Origin: RHKX01 sp963839535
Lineage (GTDB): Bacteria > Actinomycetota > Thermoleophilia > Solirubrobacterales > 70-9
Assembly: GCA_963839535.1 (NCBI GenBank)
Contig: CAWIVF010000004.1
Span: 15,199 to 79,198 of the forward strand
DNA length: 64,000 nucleotides
Reading direction: 5' to 3'
Within the stretch, counting starts at the first letter, position 1. Every line of letters begins with the position of its first letter. The translations under genes and the position numbers were made by a program. The notes under the pieces were generated by a model, which worked only from the letters and a program-made list of their open reading frames with translations, searched no databases and was not told the origin of the DNA. Below are positions 8,946 through 16,668 of this stretch, piece by piece.

Positions 8946-9320
8946 ATGACGCTGGCCAGGCTCCGGACGGGGCGCATCGGTGAGGAACACGCCTGCGAGT
9001 TGCTCGCCTCCTCCGGGATCGCCGTGCTCGAGCGGAACAGCCGGACGCGAGCCGGGGAGATCGATGCCGTGGCCCTCGATCGAGGGACCCTCGTGTTCGT
9101 GGAGGTGAAGACGATGAGGACCGGCTCGCGCTCCGGCCCCGAGCGTCCGGTCCTGGCGGTCGGCCCACGCAAGCAGCTCCAGATCAGGCGGCTGGCCCGA
9201 GCCTGGCTGGCCGAGCGGGCCCCTCCGCCCTACTCGGCGATTCGCTTCGACGTGATCGGCGTCACCCTCGACCCCGGCGGCACTCCGCTCGCGATCGAGC
9301 ACATCCCGAACGCGTTCTGA
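8946..9320 (+). CDS. YraN/UPF0102 family nuclease-like protein
   Basis: The 124-residue protein has the UPF0102 layout. An N-terminal helix GRIGEEHACELLASSGIAVLERN is followed by GEIDAVALDRGTLVFVEVKTM, which carries the Glu/Asp and ExK residues of a PD-(D/E)xK-like nuclease fold. A helix with RKQLQIRRLARAWLAER comes next. Its biochemical role is not settled. In most genomes yraN sits in the same direction between rnhB and comM. Here it is inverted and meets rnhB tail to tail with no spacer. The frame is intact. Confidence 0.85.
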   Translation: MTLARLRTGRIGEEHACELLASSGIAVLERNSRTRAGEIDAVALDRGTLVFVEVKTMRTGSRSGPERPVLAVGPRKQLQIRRLARAWLAERAPPPYSAIRFDVIGVTLDPGGTPLAIEHIPNAF

Positions 9321-9989
9321 CTAACTGAGCTCCAGCTGGTGGTATGCCGTGGACGCGAAGGAGCGGCGGTGGAGGTCGCAGATCCCGATCTTCGCGATCG
9401 CCTCGCGGTGGCCCGGGGTCGAGTAGCCGACGTTGCCGGCGAAGTCCCAGCCCGGGTGACGCTCCTCGGCCTGGCGCATGTAGCGGTCCCTGGTGACCTT
9501 GGCGATCACCGACGCGGCGGCGATCGCGGCGCTGCGGGCGTCGCCGTCGACCACGGCCTCGTGCTCGACCGGGCAACGGGACCCGAGGCGGAAGCCGTCG
9601 CTCAGGCACTTGGCGCCCGGCACCGCGACCCTGCCGAGGCAGTCGGCCAGCGCGTTGAGGTTGGTGACGTGCAGCCCCCGCTTGTCGATGCCGCCGGCGC
9701 AGCGAGCCGTAACGGCCACCTTCGTCGCCGCGGCGAGCACGGCCGGGTAGAGGCGCTCGCGCTCCTCCTCCGTCTTGCGCTTCGAGTCGTCGAGCCCGGC
9801 GAGCGCCTTGCGCTCGGCCGGCCCGAGGCACTTGTAGTCGAGGAGGACCGCGGCGCCGACCAGGGGCCCGGCGAGCGAGCCACGCCCGGCCTCGTCGGCT
9901 CCCGCGACGAAGCGGCGGCCGAACTGCTGATCGAAGCGGAACAGCCACGCGGTGCGGCGGCCATCCGGGCGGCGCTTGCGCCGCTTGGG
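9321..9989 (-). CDS. rnhB: Ribonuclease HII
   Basis: RNase HII cuts the RNA strand of RNA-DNA hybrids and single ribonucleotides in DNA. The catalytic signature VAGADEAGRGSLAGPLVGAAV gives the Asp-Glu pair. DDSKRKTEEERERLY, NALADCL and ASVIAKVTRDRYM supply the remaining acidic residues, and GYSTPGHREAI is the C-terminal signature. The start is uncertain: there is no ATG, GTG or TTG between the lepB stop at 9991 and the core, so 9989 marks only the first codon after that stop. A start inside lepB (ATG at 10097) or a non-standard start codon is possible. It is convergent with yraN and abuts it. Confidence 0.88.
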   Translation of the reverse strand, partial: PKRRKRRPDGRRTAWLFRFDQQFGRRFVAGADEAGRGSLAGPLVGAAVLLDYKCLGPAERKALAGLDDSKRKTEEERERLYPAVLAAATKVAVTARCAGGIDKRGLHVTNLNALADCLGRVAVPGAKCLSDGFRLGSRCPVEHEAVVDGDARSAAIAAASVIAKVTRDRYMRQAEERHPGWDFAGNVGYSTPGHREAIAKIGICDLHRRSFASTAYHQLELS

Positions 9990-9990
9990 A

Positions 9991-10572
9991 CTAGGGGATG
10001 CCGACTCGGTCGGGGGGCCAGTAGGTGAGGACGGCCTTGCCGATGATCCAATCGGAGGGAACTGGTCCCCAGAAGCGGCTGTCGTCGCTGGCTCCACTGT
10101 TGTCGCCCATCATGAAGTAGTGATCGGGCGGGATCGTGATCTCCTTGGGGAGATCGCACCCCGGATTCGCCGCACATTCGGCGATGTGGTCGGCCTCGAC
10201 GGCCTCGCCATCGACGATCGGCAGCCCGCCCTCGATGCTCAGCGTGTCTCCCGGTCCGGCGACGACCCGTTTGACGAAGGCGGTTTCGTCGGGACTGTCG
10301 ACCGGCTCTGGGCACGCCTGCCCCCGTGGCAGAGGCTGGGTCCCGCAGCGGTCGCCCATGTCTGCGCCCGCCGGCGGGTGGAAGACGGCGATGTCGCCGA
10401 TCTCCGGATCGCCCAGGCGGTAGGAGATCTTGTCGACGATGATCCGGTCATCGATGTCGAGCGTGGGCTTCATCGATCCGCTGGGGATCTTGTACTGGTC
10501 CGTGAGCACCACGATCGCAACGAGCAGGATCCCCAGGACGACCGCAGCACCGATCGCGACCTTCCGCAACAT
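9991..10572 (-). CDS. lepB: Type I signal peptidase, second copy
   Basis: The protein has 193 residues with one N-terminal TM segment (about residues 6-22). The catalytic Ser lies in PSGSMKPTL and the catalytic Lys in FVKRVVAGPGDT. Box E is MGDNSGASDDSRFWGPV. It removes signal peptides from secreted proteins at the membrane. It is a close tandem paralog of the gene at 10593, with near-identical sequence around box E and the C-terminal YWPPDR. The ATG at 10572 comes 20 nt after the first copy's stop. The frame is intact. Confidence 0.9.
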   Translation of the reverse strand: MLRKVAIGAAVVLGILLVAIVVLTDQYKIPSGSMKPTLDIDDRIIVDKISYRLGDPEIGDIAVFHPPAGADMGDRCGTQPLPRGQACPEPVDSPDETAFVKRVVAGPGDTLSIEGGLPIVDGEAVEADHIAECAANPGCDLPKEITIPPDHYFMMGDNSGASDDSRFWGPVPSDWIIGKAVLTYWPPDRVGIP

Positions 10573-10592
10573 CAGCCCCCGCCCCCGGCCCT

Positions 10593-11199
10593 CTAGAAGA
10601 TGCCGAGGCGGTCCGGGGGCCAGTAGGTGGCGAAGGCCTTGCCGATGATCCACTCCGAGGGGACCGGTCCCCAGAAGCGGCTGTCGTCGCTCGACCCCCG
10701 GTTGTCGCCCATCATGAAGTAGTGATCCGGCGGGATCGTGATCTCCTTGGGCATGTTGCACCCGGTGGCGTTCCCGCAATCCGCGATGAAGTCGTCCTCG
10801 ATCGGCTCGCCGTTGACGATCGCGTGCCCGCGCTCGATCCGCAGCGTGTCGCCGGGGGTGGCGACGACCCGCTTGATGAAGTTCGTGTCGTCGGGCTCGT
10901 CGACCGGCTCAGGGCATAGCTCCGTGGTGGACACCTGCACTCCCGCATTTGTCGCCCTCGTCGGCCCCCTCGGGCGGGTGGAAGACGACGATGTCGCCGA
11001 TCTCGGGATCGCTGAAGTGGTAGGAGACCCGCTGGACGAGGACGCGCTGGCCGATCTCGAGCGTCGGCTTCATCGACCCCGTGGGGATCTGGTACGGCTT
11101 GACCGCGAAGGCCTGGATCAGGAGCGCGAGGCCGACGGCGAAGCCGACGATCACGATCAACTCGACGACGGCGCCGAACGTCGACTTCGGGCGCGGCAT
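10593..11199 (-). CDS. lepB: Type I signal peptidase, first copy (frameshifted)
   Basis: The N-terminal part from ATG 11199 has a TM segment (VVELIVIVGFAVGLALLIQAF), the catalytic Ser in PTGSMKPTL and GDIVVFHPPEG. The C-terminal part in another frame has the catalytic Lys in FIKRVVATPGDT, MGDNRGSSDDSRFWGPV and a YWPPDR end. One indel near 10935 joins them, giving about 202 residues. It follows rplS by 20 nt, the usual actinobacterial position for lepB. The tandem second copy downstream may have a different substrate range, which is inference. Confidence 0.88.
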
Positions 11200-11219
11200 G
11201 AGAGGTCCGGTCCGCCGCG

Positions 11220-11822
11220 CTACGCGCTGGCGGGCGCCTCGTCCTCATCGGAGCCCTCAGCGGGCTCCGCGGTCTCTCCCTCCGGCTCCCCAGCCGGGTC
11301 GTCGCCCTCGGTTGTGCCTTCCGCTTCAGTCTCGGAAGCCTCGACCTCGGTCAGCTCCGGTGATTCCTCGGTGCCCTCGCCCTCGGCCGCCGGCACCGCC
11401 TGGGGCGCCTCGACCTGAGTGGTGCCCTCCGCGTCGACGGCGCCACCCTCATCGGCGCCGAGGTCCTCCTCCGCGATGCCCCAGCGTCGCTCGGCGACGC
11501 GGGCCGCCTTGCCGACGCGGTCGCGGAGGTAGTAGAGCTTGGCCCTGCGCACGTCGCCGTGGGCGGCGAGCTCGAGCTTCTCGATCTTCGGGGAATGCAG
11601 GGGGAAGGTGCGCTCGACGCCGACGCCGAACGACTGCTTGCGGACGGTGAACGTCTCGCGGACGCCGCTGCCCTGCCGCTTGATCACGACCCCCTCGAAG
11701 ACCTGGGTCCTGGTCCGGCTGCCCTCGATCACCTGGAAGTGCACGCGCAGGCGGTCGCCGGCGATGAAGCGCGGGCGGCGCTTCAGCTGCTCCTTCTCGA
11801 GGCTTTGGATGATCGTGCTCAT
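11220..11822 (-). CDS. rplS: Ribosomal protein bL19 with a long acidic C-terminal tail
   Basis: Residues 1 to about 117 are a complete bL19: RPRFIAGDRLRVHFQVIEG, RTQVFEGVVIKRQG, RETFTVRKQSFGVGVERTFPLHSP and AKLYYLRDR. bL19 lies at the 30S-50S interface. The remaining 80 or so residues are a low-complexity acidic tail rich in Glu, Gly, Ala, Pro and Thr, with no hydrophobic core. Typical bL19 is 115-125 residues, so the extension is unusual. A 102-nt leader separates it from trmD and contains a TACTAT box at the trmD stop, so rplS probably also has its own promoter. Confidence 0.92.
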   Translation of the reverse strand: MSTIIQSLEKEQLKRRPRFIAGDRLRVHFQVIEGSRTRTQVFEGVVIKRQGSGVRETFTVRKQSFGVGVERTFPLHSPKIEKLELAAHGDVRRAKLYYLRDRVGKAARVAERRWGIAEEDLGADEGGAVDAEGTTQVEAPQAVPAAEGEGTEESPELTEVEASETEAEGTTEGDDPAGEPEGETAEPAEGSDEDEAPASA

Positions 11823-11924
11823 GACTGGAAGTTCTCTGCGCTGGCGGCCCTGTTCCCTGGTGGGAAGCAGCGGACCCCTGCCGTCCGCGGGTTCGTCGAG
11901 GGGCGCGGGGCCGGGGAATAGTAG
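11823..11924 (-). promoter_or_regulatory. rplS leader with putative promoter
   Basis: The gap between trmD and rplS is long for this compact operon. TACTAT (11918-11923, minus strand) could be a -10 box, giving an untranslated leader of roughly 90 nt before the rplS ATG. A ribosomal-protein autoregulatory structure is possible, but I cannot recognise a known fold. Confidence 0.3.
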
Positions 11925-12602
11925 CTAAGCGCCGCGATCACCCCGGCCACCGCGCTCGCGGCTGCGGGCGCGGCGCCACTCGCGGACCTTCTCGTGGTCG
12001 CCGGATACGAGCACGTCGGGGATCCCCCACCCCCGGTAGGTGGGCGGGCGGGTGTAGTGCGGATACTCGGGATCCCCGTCCAGAGCGGCCGAGAAGGACT
12101 CCTCGATCGCGCTGTGGCTGTGGCCGAGGGCGCCCGGCAGCTTGCGCAGGACGGCGTCGGCCACGACCATCGCCGCCAGCTCGCCGCCGGCGAGCACGTA
12201 GCGGCCGATCGAGACCGAATCGGTGACGAGGTGATCGCGCACCCGCTCGTCGACTCCCTCGTAGCGCCCGCAGATGAGGGCCAGCTCGGGCTCGGCGGCG
12301 AGCTCGGTCACGAGCTCCTCGTCGAGGAGGCGGCCCGAGGGCGCGAGCAGGACGATCCGCTTGCCGCCGCGCGCGTCGCCGTAGGCGGCCTGCAGCGCCG
12401 CATCGATCACGTCGACGCGCATCACCATCCCGGCGCCGCCGCCGTAGGGGGAGTCGTCGACCTGACCGGCGCCGAGCGGCGTGGTCTCACGCAGGTCGCG
12501 GAAGCGGAGCTCCGACCCGGCGGCGACCGCGTTACGGACGTGCCGCTGGGTCTCGAACCATTCGAACCACTGCGGGAAGAGCGTGAAGATGTCGAGGCGC
12601 AT
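11925..12602 (-). CDS. trmD: tRNA (guanine-N1)-methyltransferase
   Basis: TrmD methylates G37 of tRNAs from S-adenosylmethionine, preventing frameshifting. The 225-residue protein starts at ATG 12602 with LDIFTLFPQWF. The SPOUT trefoil-knot motifs are visible: DDSPYGGGAGMVM, LLAPSGR, LICGRYEGVDERV and SIGRYVLAGGELAAMVV. The C-terminal domain has HYTRPPTYRGW, IPDVLVSGDH and WRR. The frame is intact and length is close to normal. It sits between rplS and an AbiEi-DUF559 gene. The usual rimM partner is missing from this spot. Confidence 0.95.
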   Translation of the reverse strand: MRLDIFTLFPQWFEWFETQRHVRNAVAAGSELRFRDLRETTPLGAGQVDDSPYGGGAGMVMRVDVIDAALQAAYGDARGGKRIVLLAPSGRLLDEELVTELAAEPELALICGRYEGVDERVRDHLVTDSVSIGRYVLAGGELAAMVVADAVLRKLPGALGHSHSAIEESFSAALDGDPEYPHYTRPPTYRGWGIPDVLVSGDHEKVREWRRARSRERGGRGDRGA

Positions 12603-12615
12603 TCGGCCGGGGAGC

Positions 12616-13507
12616 CTACGGGTCGAGCAGGGCGCCGATCTGCGCGAAGACCCTGTCCTCCTCGGCGAGCAGGGTGGCCTCGGTGTAGCGGAGGACCTTG
12701 AGGCCGGCGACCTGGAGCGCCGCGTCCTTCGCGCGGTCGCTGCTCCTGCTCGGTCCAGGAGCGGTGGTAGCCGTAGCTGTCGATCTCGACGACGAGGCGG
12801 GCAGCGGGCCAGAGGAAGTCGGCCTCGTAGCCGGCGACTGGGACGTTGACGGCCGGCGTCGGCAGACCCCGGCGGATGCAGAGGTCGAGGAAGAGGCGCT
12901 CGGGGTCGGAGCGGGTGGCGGAGATCGGGCCGCGCTGCTCGACGGCGATCCGCGCGAGGTCTCCCGTTCCCCGGCGGCCCGGGCGGCTGGCGCATAGGGC
13001 AGTGAGGGAGGGGACGTCGAGGACTCTTGGCGGGCGGCCTCGGCGACCGCCTTGCGGAGTTGGCGCTCGGGGACGATCGAGGCAAGGTCGAGGAGGGTGC
13101 GCTCGACGGTGGTCACGGGGATGCCGTCGATCTCGGTGACGTGGTCGGCGGGGAGGTCGCGGGTGCGGCGGATCGCGATGCCGGGGCGGAAGCGGGAGCC
13201 GCGGCCGGGGACGAGGACGTCCACCCTCCCGAGCTCGAGGGCCGCCAGGTGCCAGAGGGCGGCGGCGCTGCGGTGGCTGAGAACGGCGGCCTCACCGCAG
13301 GCGAGGACGGCAGCGAGCCAGATGCCGCTGCTGGGTGAGGCGGCGGTGGCCGACGGCGTAGACGCCGAGGTGGAGCTGGTGGAGGCGGCCCTTCTTCAGC
13401 CAGTAATCGACGAAGGAGCCGTCGAAGCCGAGGGCGAGCAGTTGCTGGCGGGAGATGACGCCGTGCTGCCGCATCGCGATTCGGGCCAGCGCAGCCTCCG
13501 GTGGCAC
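12616..13507 (-). CDS. AbiEi-like winged helix plus DUF559 (VSR-like nuclease) protein, frameshifted
   Basis: Three reading frames together make one protein. From GTG 13507 comes a winged-helix N-terminus like AbiEi antitoxins (MRQHGVISRQQLLALGF, HQLHLGVYAVGHRRLT). A middle part has LGRVDVLVPGRG, IPVTTVERTLLDLA and QLRKAVAEA. A C-terminal DUF559/VSR-like part has SDPERLFLDLC, GYEADFLWP, LVVEIDSYGYHRSW and GLKVLRYTE. Breaks lie near 13340, 13230, 13025 and 12740. Orphan proteins of this architecture are commonly labelled type IV antitoxin-like, but no AbiEii toxin is adjacent. It occupies the position where rimM normally lies. Confidence 0.7.
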
Positions 13508-13547
13508 GGATCCTGCCCGCCATGACGAGCGGAAATCCGTGCCACCG
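13499..13547. repeat. 13-bp perfect inverted repeat spanning the start of the AbiEi-DUF559 gene
   Basis: CGGTGGCACGGAT (13499-13511) and ATCCGTGCCACCG (13535-13547) are perfect inverted repeats with a 23-nt spacer. The left arm contains the GTG start codon and second codon of the gene at 12616-13507. It could be an autoregulatory operator, an RNA hairpin hiding the start codon, or an insertion scar. Confidence 0.6.
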
Positions 13548-13638
13548 TGACCATGCGGCCGACCGTGGCAGGGGAAAGCGCGCGGGACTAGACGCGTTCG
13601 TGGCGAAAGGCGCGCCCAGGGCGCGCGAGAGCGCGGGC
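13548..13638. other. Short non-coding stretch between khpA and the AbiEi-DUF559 gene
   Basis: No convincing ORF, tRNA or terminator is visible. A partial third copy of the GTGGCA-type sequence occurs near 13563. No rimM-like coding remains are recognisable. Confidence 0.3.
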
Positions 13639-13869
13639 TCAGTCCAGGATGTCGACGATTACGCGCCGCTCGCCGCGCGAGCCGGCGGCTCGGGCGACCG
13701 TGCGGATCGCGTTGGCGATCCGGCCGCCGCGGCCGATCACCCGGCCGAGATCCTCCTCGGCGACGGAGACCTCGAGGACGAGATCGCCGTCCTCCTCGAA
13801 CTCCTCGACCTCGACCTTGTCGGGGTGCTCGACGAGCGCCCGGACGAGGAACTCGACCAGCTCCCGCAT
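13639..13869 (-). CDS. khpA: KH-domain RNA-binding protein
   Basis: The 76-residue protein has a single KH domain with the GxxG loop in LGRVIGRGGRIANAIRTV, followed by RRVIVDILD. Such KhpA proteins bind RNA broadly and are found right after rpsP in many Gram-positive genomes, as here (6-nt spacer). It is probably co-transcribed with ffh and rpsP. The frame is intact. Confidence 0.9.
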   Translation of the reverse strand: MRELVEFLVRALVEHPDKVEVEEFEEDGDLVLEVSVAEEDLGRVIGRGGRIANAIRTVARAAGSRGERRVIVDILD

Positions 13870-13875
13870 CGGGAA

Positions 13876-14136
13876 CTAGGAGGTGGAGGCTGCGTCGGCC
13901 TGCTTCGTCGTCCGAAGCAGCTTGGCGACGGTGTCCGACGGCTGCGCGCCGTGATCGATCCAGTACTGGGCGCGCTCGGCGTCGATGACGACCTGCGAAG
14001 GCTGGGTCTGCGGGTTGTAGCTGCCGATCGTCTCGATCGTGCGGCCGTCGCGCGGGGAGCGCTGATCGGCGACGACGATGCGCCAGATCGGGTTCTTCGA
14101 GGAGCCCGCTCGTCTGAGTCTGATTCTTACTGCCAT
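13876..14136 (-). CDS. rpsP: Ribosomal protein bS16
   Basis: The 86-residue protein starts MAVRIRLRRAG and continues with SSKNPIWRIVVADQRSPRDG, IETIGSYNPQTQP and a YWIDHGAQPSDTVAKLL segment, all standard bS16. It is a component of the 30S body. It lies between ffh and khpA on the minus strand. The frame is intact and length is normal. Confidence 0.95.
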   Translation of the reverse strand: MAVRIRLRRAGSSKNPIWRIVVADQRSPRDGRTIETIGSYNPQTQPSQVVIDAERAQYWIDHGAQPSDTVAKLLRTTKQADAASTS

Positions 14137-14166
14137 GGAACGGCGACGCAGGCTACAGACCCGCGC

Positions 14167-15520
14167 CTATCGCCGCCGACCGCCGAGCTGGCCGCGGAGC
14201 ATCGCCTCGGGGCTGGGCATCTTTCCGGAGGCGAGCTGCTTCATCATCTTGCGCATCTGATCGAACTGCTTGGTCAGCTGCTTGACGGCCTGCACGTTCG
14301 TCCCCGACCCGGCCGCGATCCGGCGCCGGCGCCCACCGCGGATGATGTCCGGGTTGGCCCGCTCGGCCGGCGTCATCGAGAGGATCATCGCCTCGAGACG
14401 ATCCAGCTCGCGGTCGTCGAGGTTGGCGTTCTTGAGCTCCTTCATCGCCTTGCCCATGCCGGGCATCATCCCCAGCACGCTCGTCAGCGGGCCCATCTTG
14501 CGGATCTGCTTGAGCTGCTTGAGGAAGTCGTCGAGCGTGAACTGGTCCTGGCGCATCTTGCGCTCCAGCTCCTCCGCGTCGGAGGCGTCCATCTCCTTCT
14601 CGGCCTTCTCGATCAGGGAGAGGACGTCGCCCATGCCGAGGATCCGCTGGGCCATCCGGTCGGGGTGGAAGCGCTCGAGCTCGGCGAGCTTCTCGCCGGT
14701 CGAGGCGTAGAGGATCGGCTTGCCCGTCACGGCCTTGACGCTGAGCGCGGCGCCGCCGCGGGCGTCCCCGTCGAGCTTGCTCATCACGACGCCGTCGAAC
14801 TCGGTCGCCTCGGCGAACTGCTCGGCGACGTTGACGGCGTCCTGGCCGGTCATCGCGTCGACGACGAGGAGCACGTTGTGGGGCCGCGTCCGCTTCTTGA
14901 TCTGGACGAGCTGGTCCATCAGGTCCTCGTCGATGTGGAGGCGGCCGGCCGTGTCGATGATCAGCACGTCCTTGTCCTCCGACCGCGCCTGCCCGTAGGC
15001 CCACTCGGCGATGTCGACGGGGCTGCGGTCGGTCCCCTGGGAGTAGACGGGGACCTGGACTTGGGCAGCGAGGCGGGTGAGCTGCTCGACCGCGGCGGGG
15101 CGCTGCGTGTCGCAGGCGGCGACGGCGACGGCCTTGCCCTGGTCGCGCAGGTGGAGCGCGAGCTTCGCCGTGGCGGTCGTCTTGCCCGAGCCCTGCAGGC
15201 CGGCCATCAGGATCACCGTCGGGCCCTTCGAGGCGAAGACGAGATCGCGGCCGGAGCCGCCCATCAGCTCGGTGAGCTGCTCGTTGACGACCTTGACCAC
15301 CATCTGGCCCGGGTCGAGGCTCTCGAGTACCCCGGCGCCGATCGCCTTCTCGCGGACCCCGGCGACGAAGCCCTTCGTCACCTTGAAGTTGACGTCCGCC
15401 TCGAGCAGGGCGAGGCGGATCTCCCGCATCGCCTTGTCGACGTCGGCCTCGGTCAGGCTGCCCGCGCGAGCGAAGGTCGGAGAGCGTGCCCTGAAGGCGG
15501 TCGGATAGTTGGTCGAACAT
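14167..15520 (-). CDS. ffh: Signal recognition particle protein Ffh (frameshifted)
   Basis: Ffh is the SRP GTPase that targets nascent membrane proteins. From ATG 15520 the N domain reads MFDQLSDRLQGTLSDLRSRG, then an indel near 15460 moves to the frame with MREIRLALLEADVNFKV. The G domain has GLQGSGKTTATAKLA, DTQRPAAVEQL, DTAGRLHIDEDLM and TKLDG-like SKLDGDARGGA. The methionine-rich M domain has MGPLTSVLGMMPGMG and MRKMMKQLASG. Total is about 451 residues. TAAGCT lies 8 nt before the ATG, so ffh probably has its own leaderless promoter after the ftsY-side stem-loop. Confidence 0.93.
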
Positions 15521-15528
15521 AGGCCGGC

Positions 15529-15534
15529 AGCTTA
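15529..15534 (-). promoter_or_regulatory. Putative -10 box for ffh
   Basis: TAAGCT (minus strand) ends 8 nt before the ffh ATG at 15520. It lies downstream of the stem-loop repeat that follows ftsY, fitting a terminator-then-promoter arrangement. Confidence 0.4.
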
Positions 15535-15589
15535 AGGCCGCGGGCGCACTGTCCCTACCTCCCTAGGGTCCCGTCCACGGTGGGGCCCC

Positions 15590-15632
15590 CTCCCGGGCAG
15601 AAGCGGACGCGAAGCGGAGGATCTCCCCGGAG
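15590..15632 (-). terminator. Stem-loop repeat, copy 1, immediately after ftsY
   Basis: The arms 15590-15601 and 15622-15632 form about 10 pairs with a bulged C and one mismatch. The loop (GGACGCGAAGCGGAGG at its centre) is identical to copy 2 at 39737-39778. One stem pair is G-C here and C-G in copy 2, a compensatory change. There is no T tract. It lies between the ftsY stop and the ffh promoter and probably ends transcription or stabilises the mRNA 3' end. Confidence 0.6.
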
Positions 15633-16644
15633 TTATCTACGTACTCCCCGATCAGTGCCGTTCGAGAACTCCGGGGCGTCGAAGGGCCTGAGGTCCTCGA
15701 TTCCCTCGCCCACCCCGATCAGCTTGACCGGGATGCCCAGCTCGCCGGCGATCGCCAGGGCGATGCCGCCCTTCGCGGTCCCGTCGAGCTTCGTCAGGGC
15801 GACGCCGGTGACCTCGACCGCATCGCTGAAGACCTTCGCCTGCCGCAGGCCGTTCTGCCCGGTGGTCGAGTCGACGACGATCAGCGTCTCGTCGGGACCG
15901 CGGCCGAGCCGCTTGTCGATCACCCGGCGGACCTTCGCCAGCTCCTCCATCAGGTCGTTGCGCGTGTGCAGGCGCCCGGCGGTGTCGATCAGGACCACGT
16001 CGGTGCTCGCGCGCCTCCGCCGCGGCGAGCGCGTCGAAGACCACGCTGGCCGCGTCCTGTCCGGTCTGCGCGCGGATGATCTCGCAGCCCGCCCGCTCGG
16101 CCCAGGTGGCGAGCTGCTCGACGGCGGCGGCGCGGTAGGTGTCGGCCGCGGCGACCATCACGTTCAGTCCCGCGTTCTTCTGCAGGTGCCAGGCCAGCTT
16201 GCCGACCGTCGTGGTCTTGCCGGTCCCGTTGACGCCGACGATCAGCACCACCGCGGGGCGGGCGCGCAGGTCGATCGTCGTGCGGCCGGTCGTGGCGAGG
16301 TCGGCGAGCAGCTCGACCAGCCGCCCGCGGATCGCCTCGGCTCCCTCGACCTTGCCGGCGTCGACCTCGCCCTCGAGCCGGCCGACGACGTCGGCGGTGG
16401 TCCGGGCGCCGACGTCGGCCATGATCAGCGCCTCCTCGAGGCGCTCCCAGGTCTCGGCGTCGACGGTCTCGAAGAGGCTTGCGCTGAGCTCGGCGCCGAG
16501 CGCCTGCCGGCTGGTCGCAAGGCTCTCCCGCAGCCGCTTGAACAGGCCGCCGCGGCGCTCCGGCTCGGCGTCCGTCGGCGCCTCGGATGAGGCCGGGACC
16601 TCGCGGTCGCCGACGTCGAGGAGCTCTGCCCAGGAGGTCGCCAT
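15633..16644 (-). CDS. ftsY: SRP receptor FtsY (frameshifted)
   Basis: FtsY is the membrane-associated GTPase that docks SRP. From ATG 16644 there is a short acidic N-terminal segment, then the N domain and GVNGTGKTTTVGKLAWHL, ADTYRAAAVEQLATWA and IRAQTGQDAASVVFDA. An indel near 16010 shifts to the frame with VLIDTAGRLHTRNDLMEEL, LIVVDSTTGQN, ALTKLDGTAKGG and IGVGEGIEDLRPFDA. Corrected length is about 337 residues. The stop and last codons run into the conserved TAGATAACTCCGG edge of the stem-loop repeat, so the C-terminus is slightly unusual. Confidence 0.93.
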
Positions 16645-16668
16645 CGGCGGGAGCCTAGAGCGGGCGGC

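Noticed and set aside
13499..13547. Insertion sequence terminal repeat
   Set aside because: There is no transposase, no second end and no target-site duplication. The repeat overlaps a gene start instead.
13501..15522. 673-codon + strand frame opposite ffh, rpsP and khpA
   Set aside because: Antisense shadow: the minus strand encodes conserved bS16, KhpA and Ffh.
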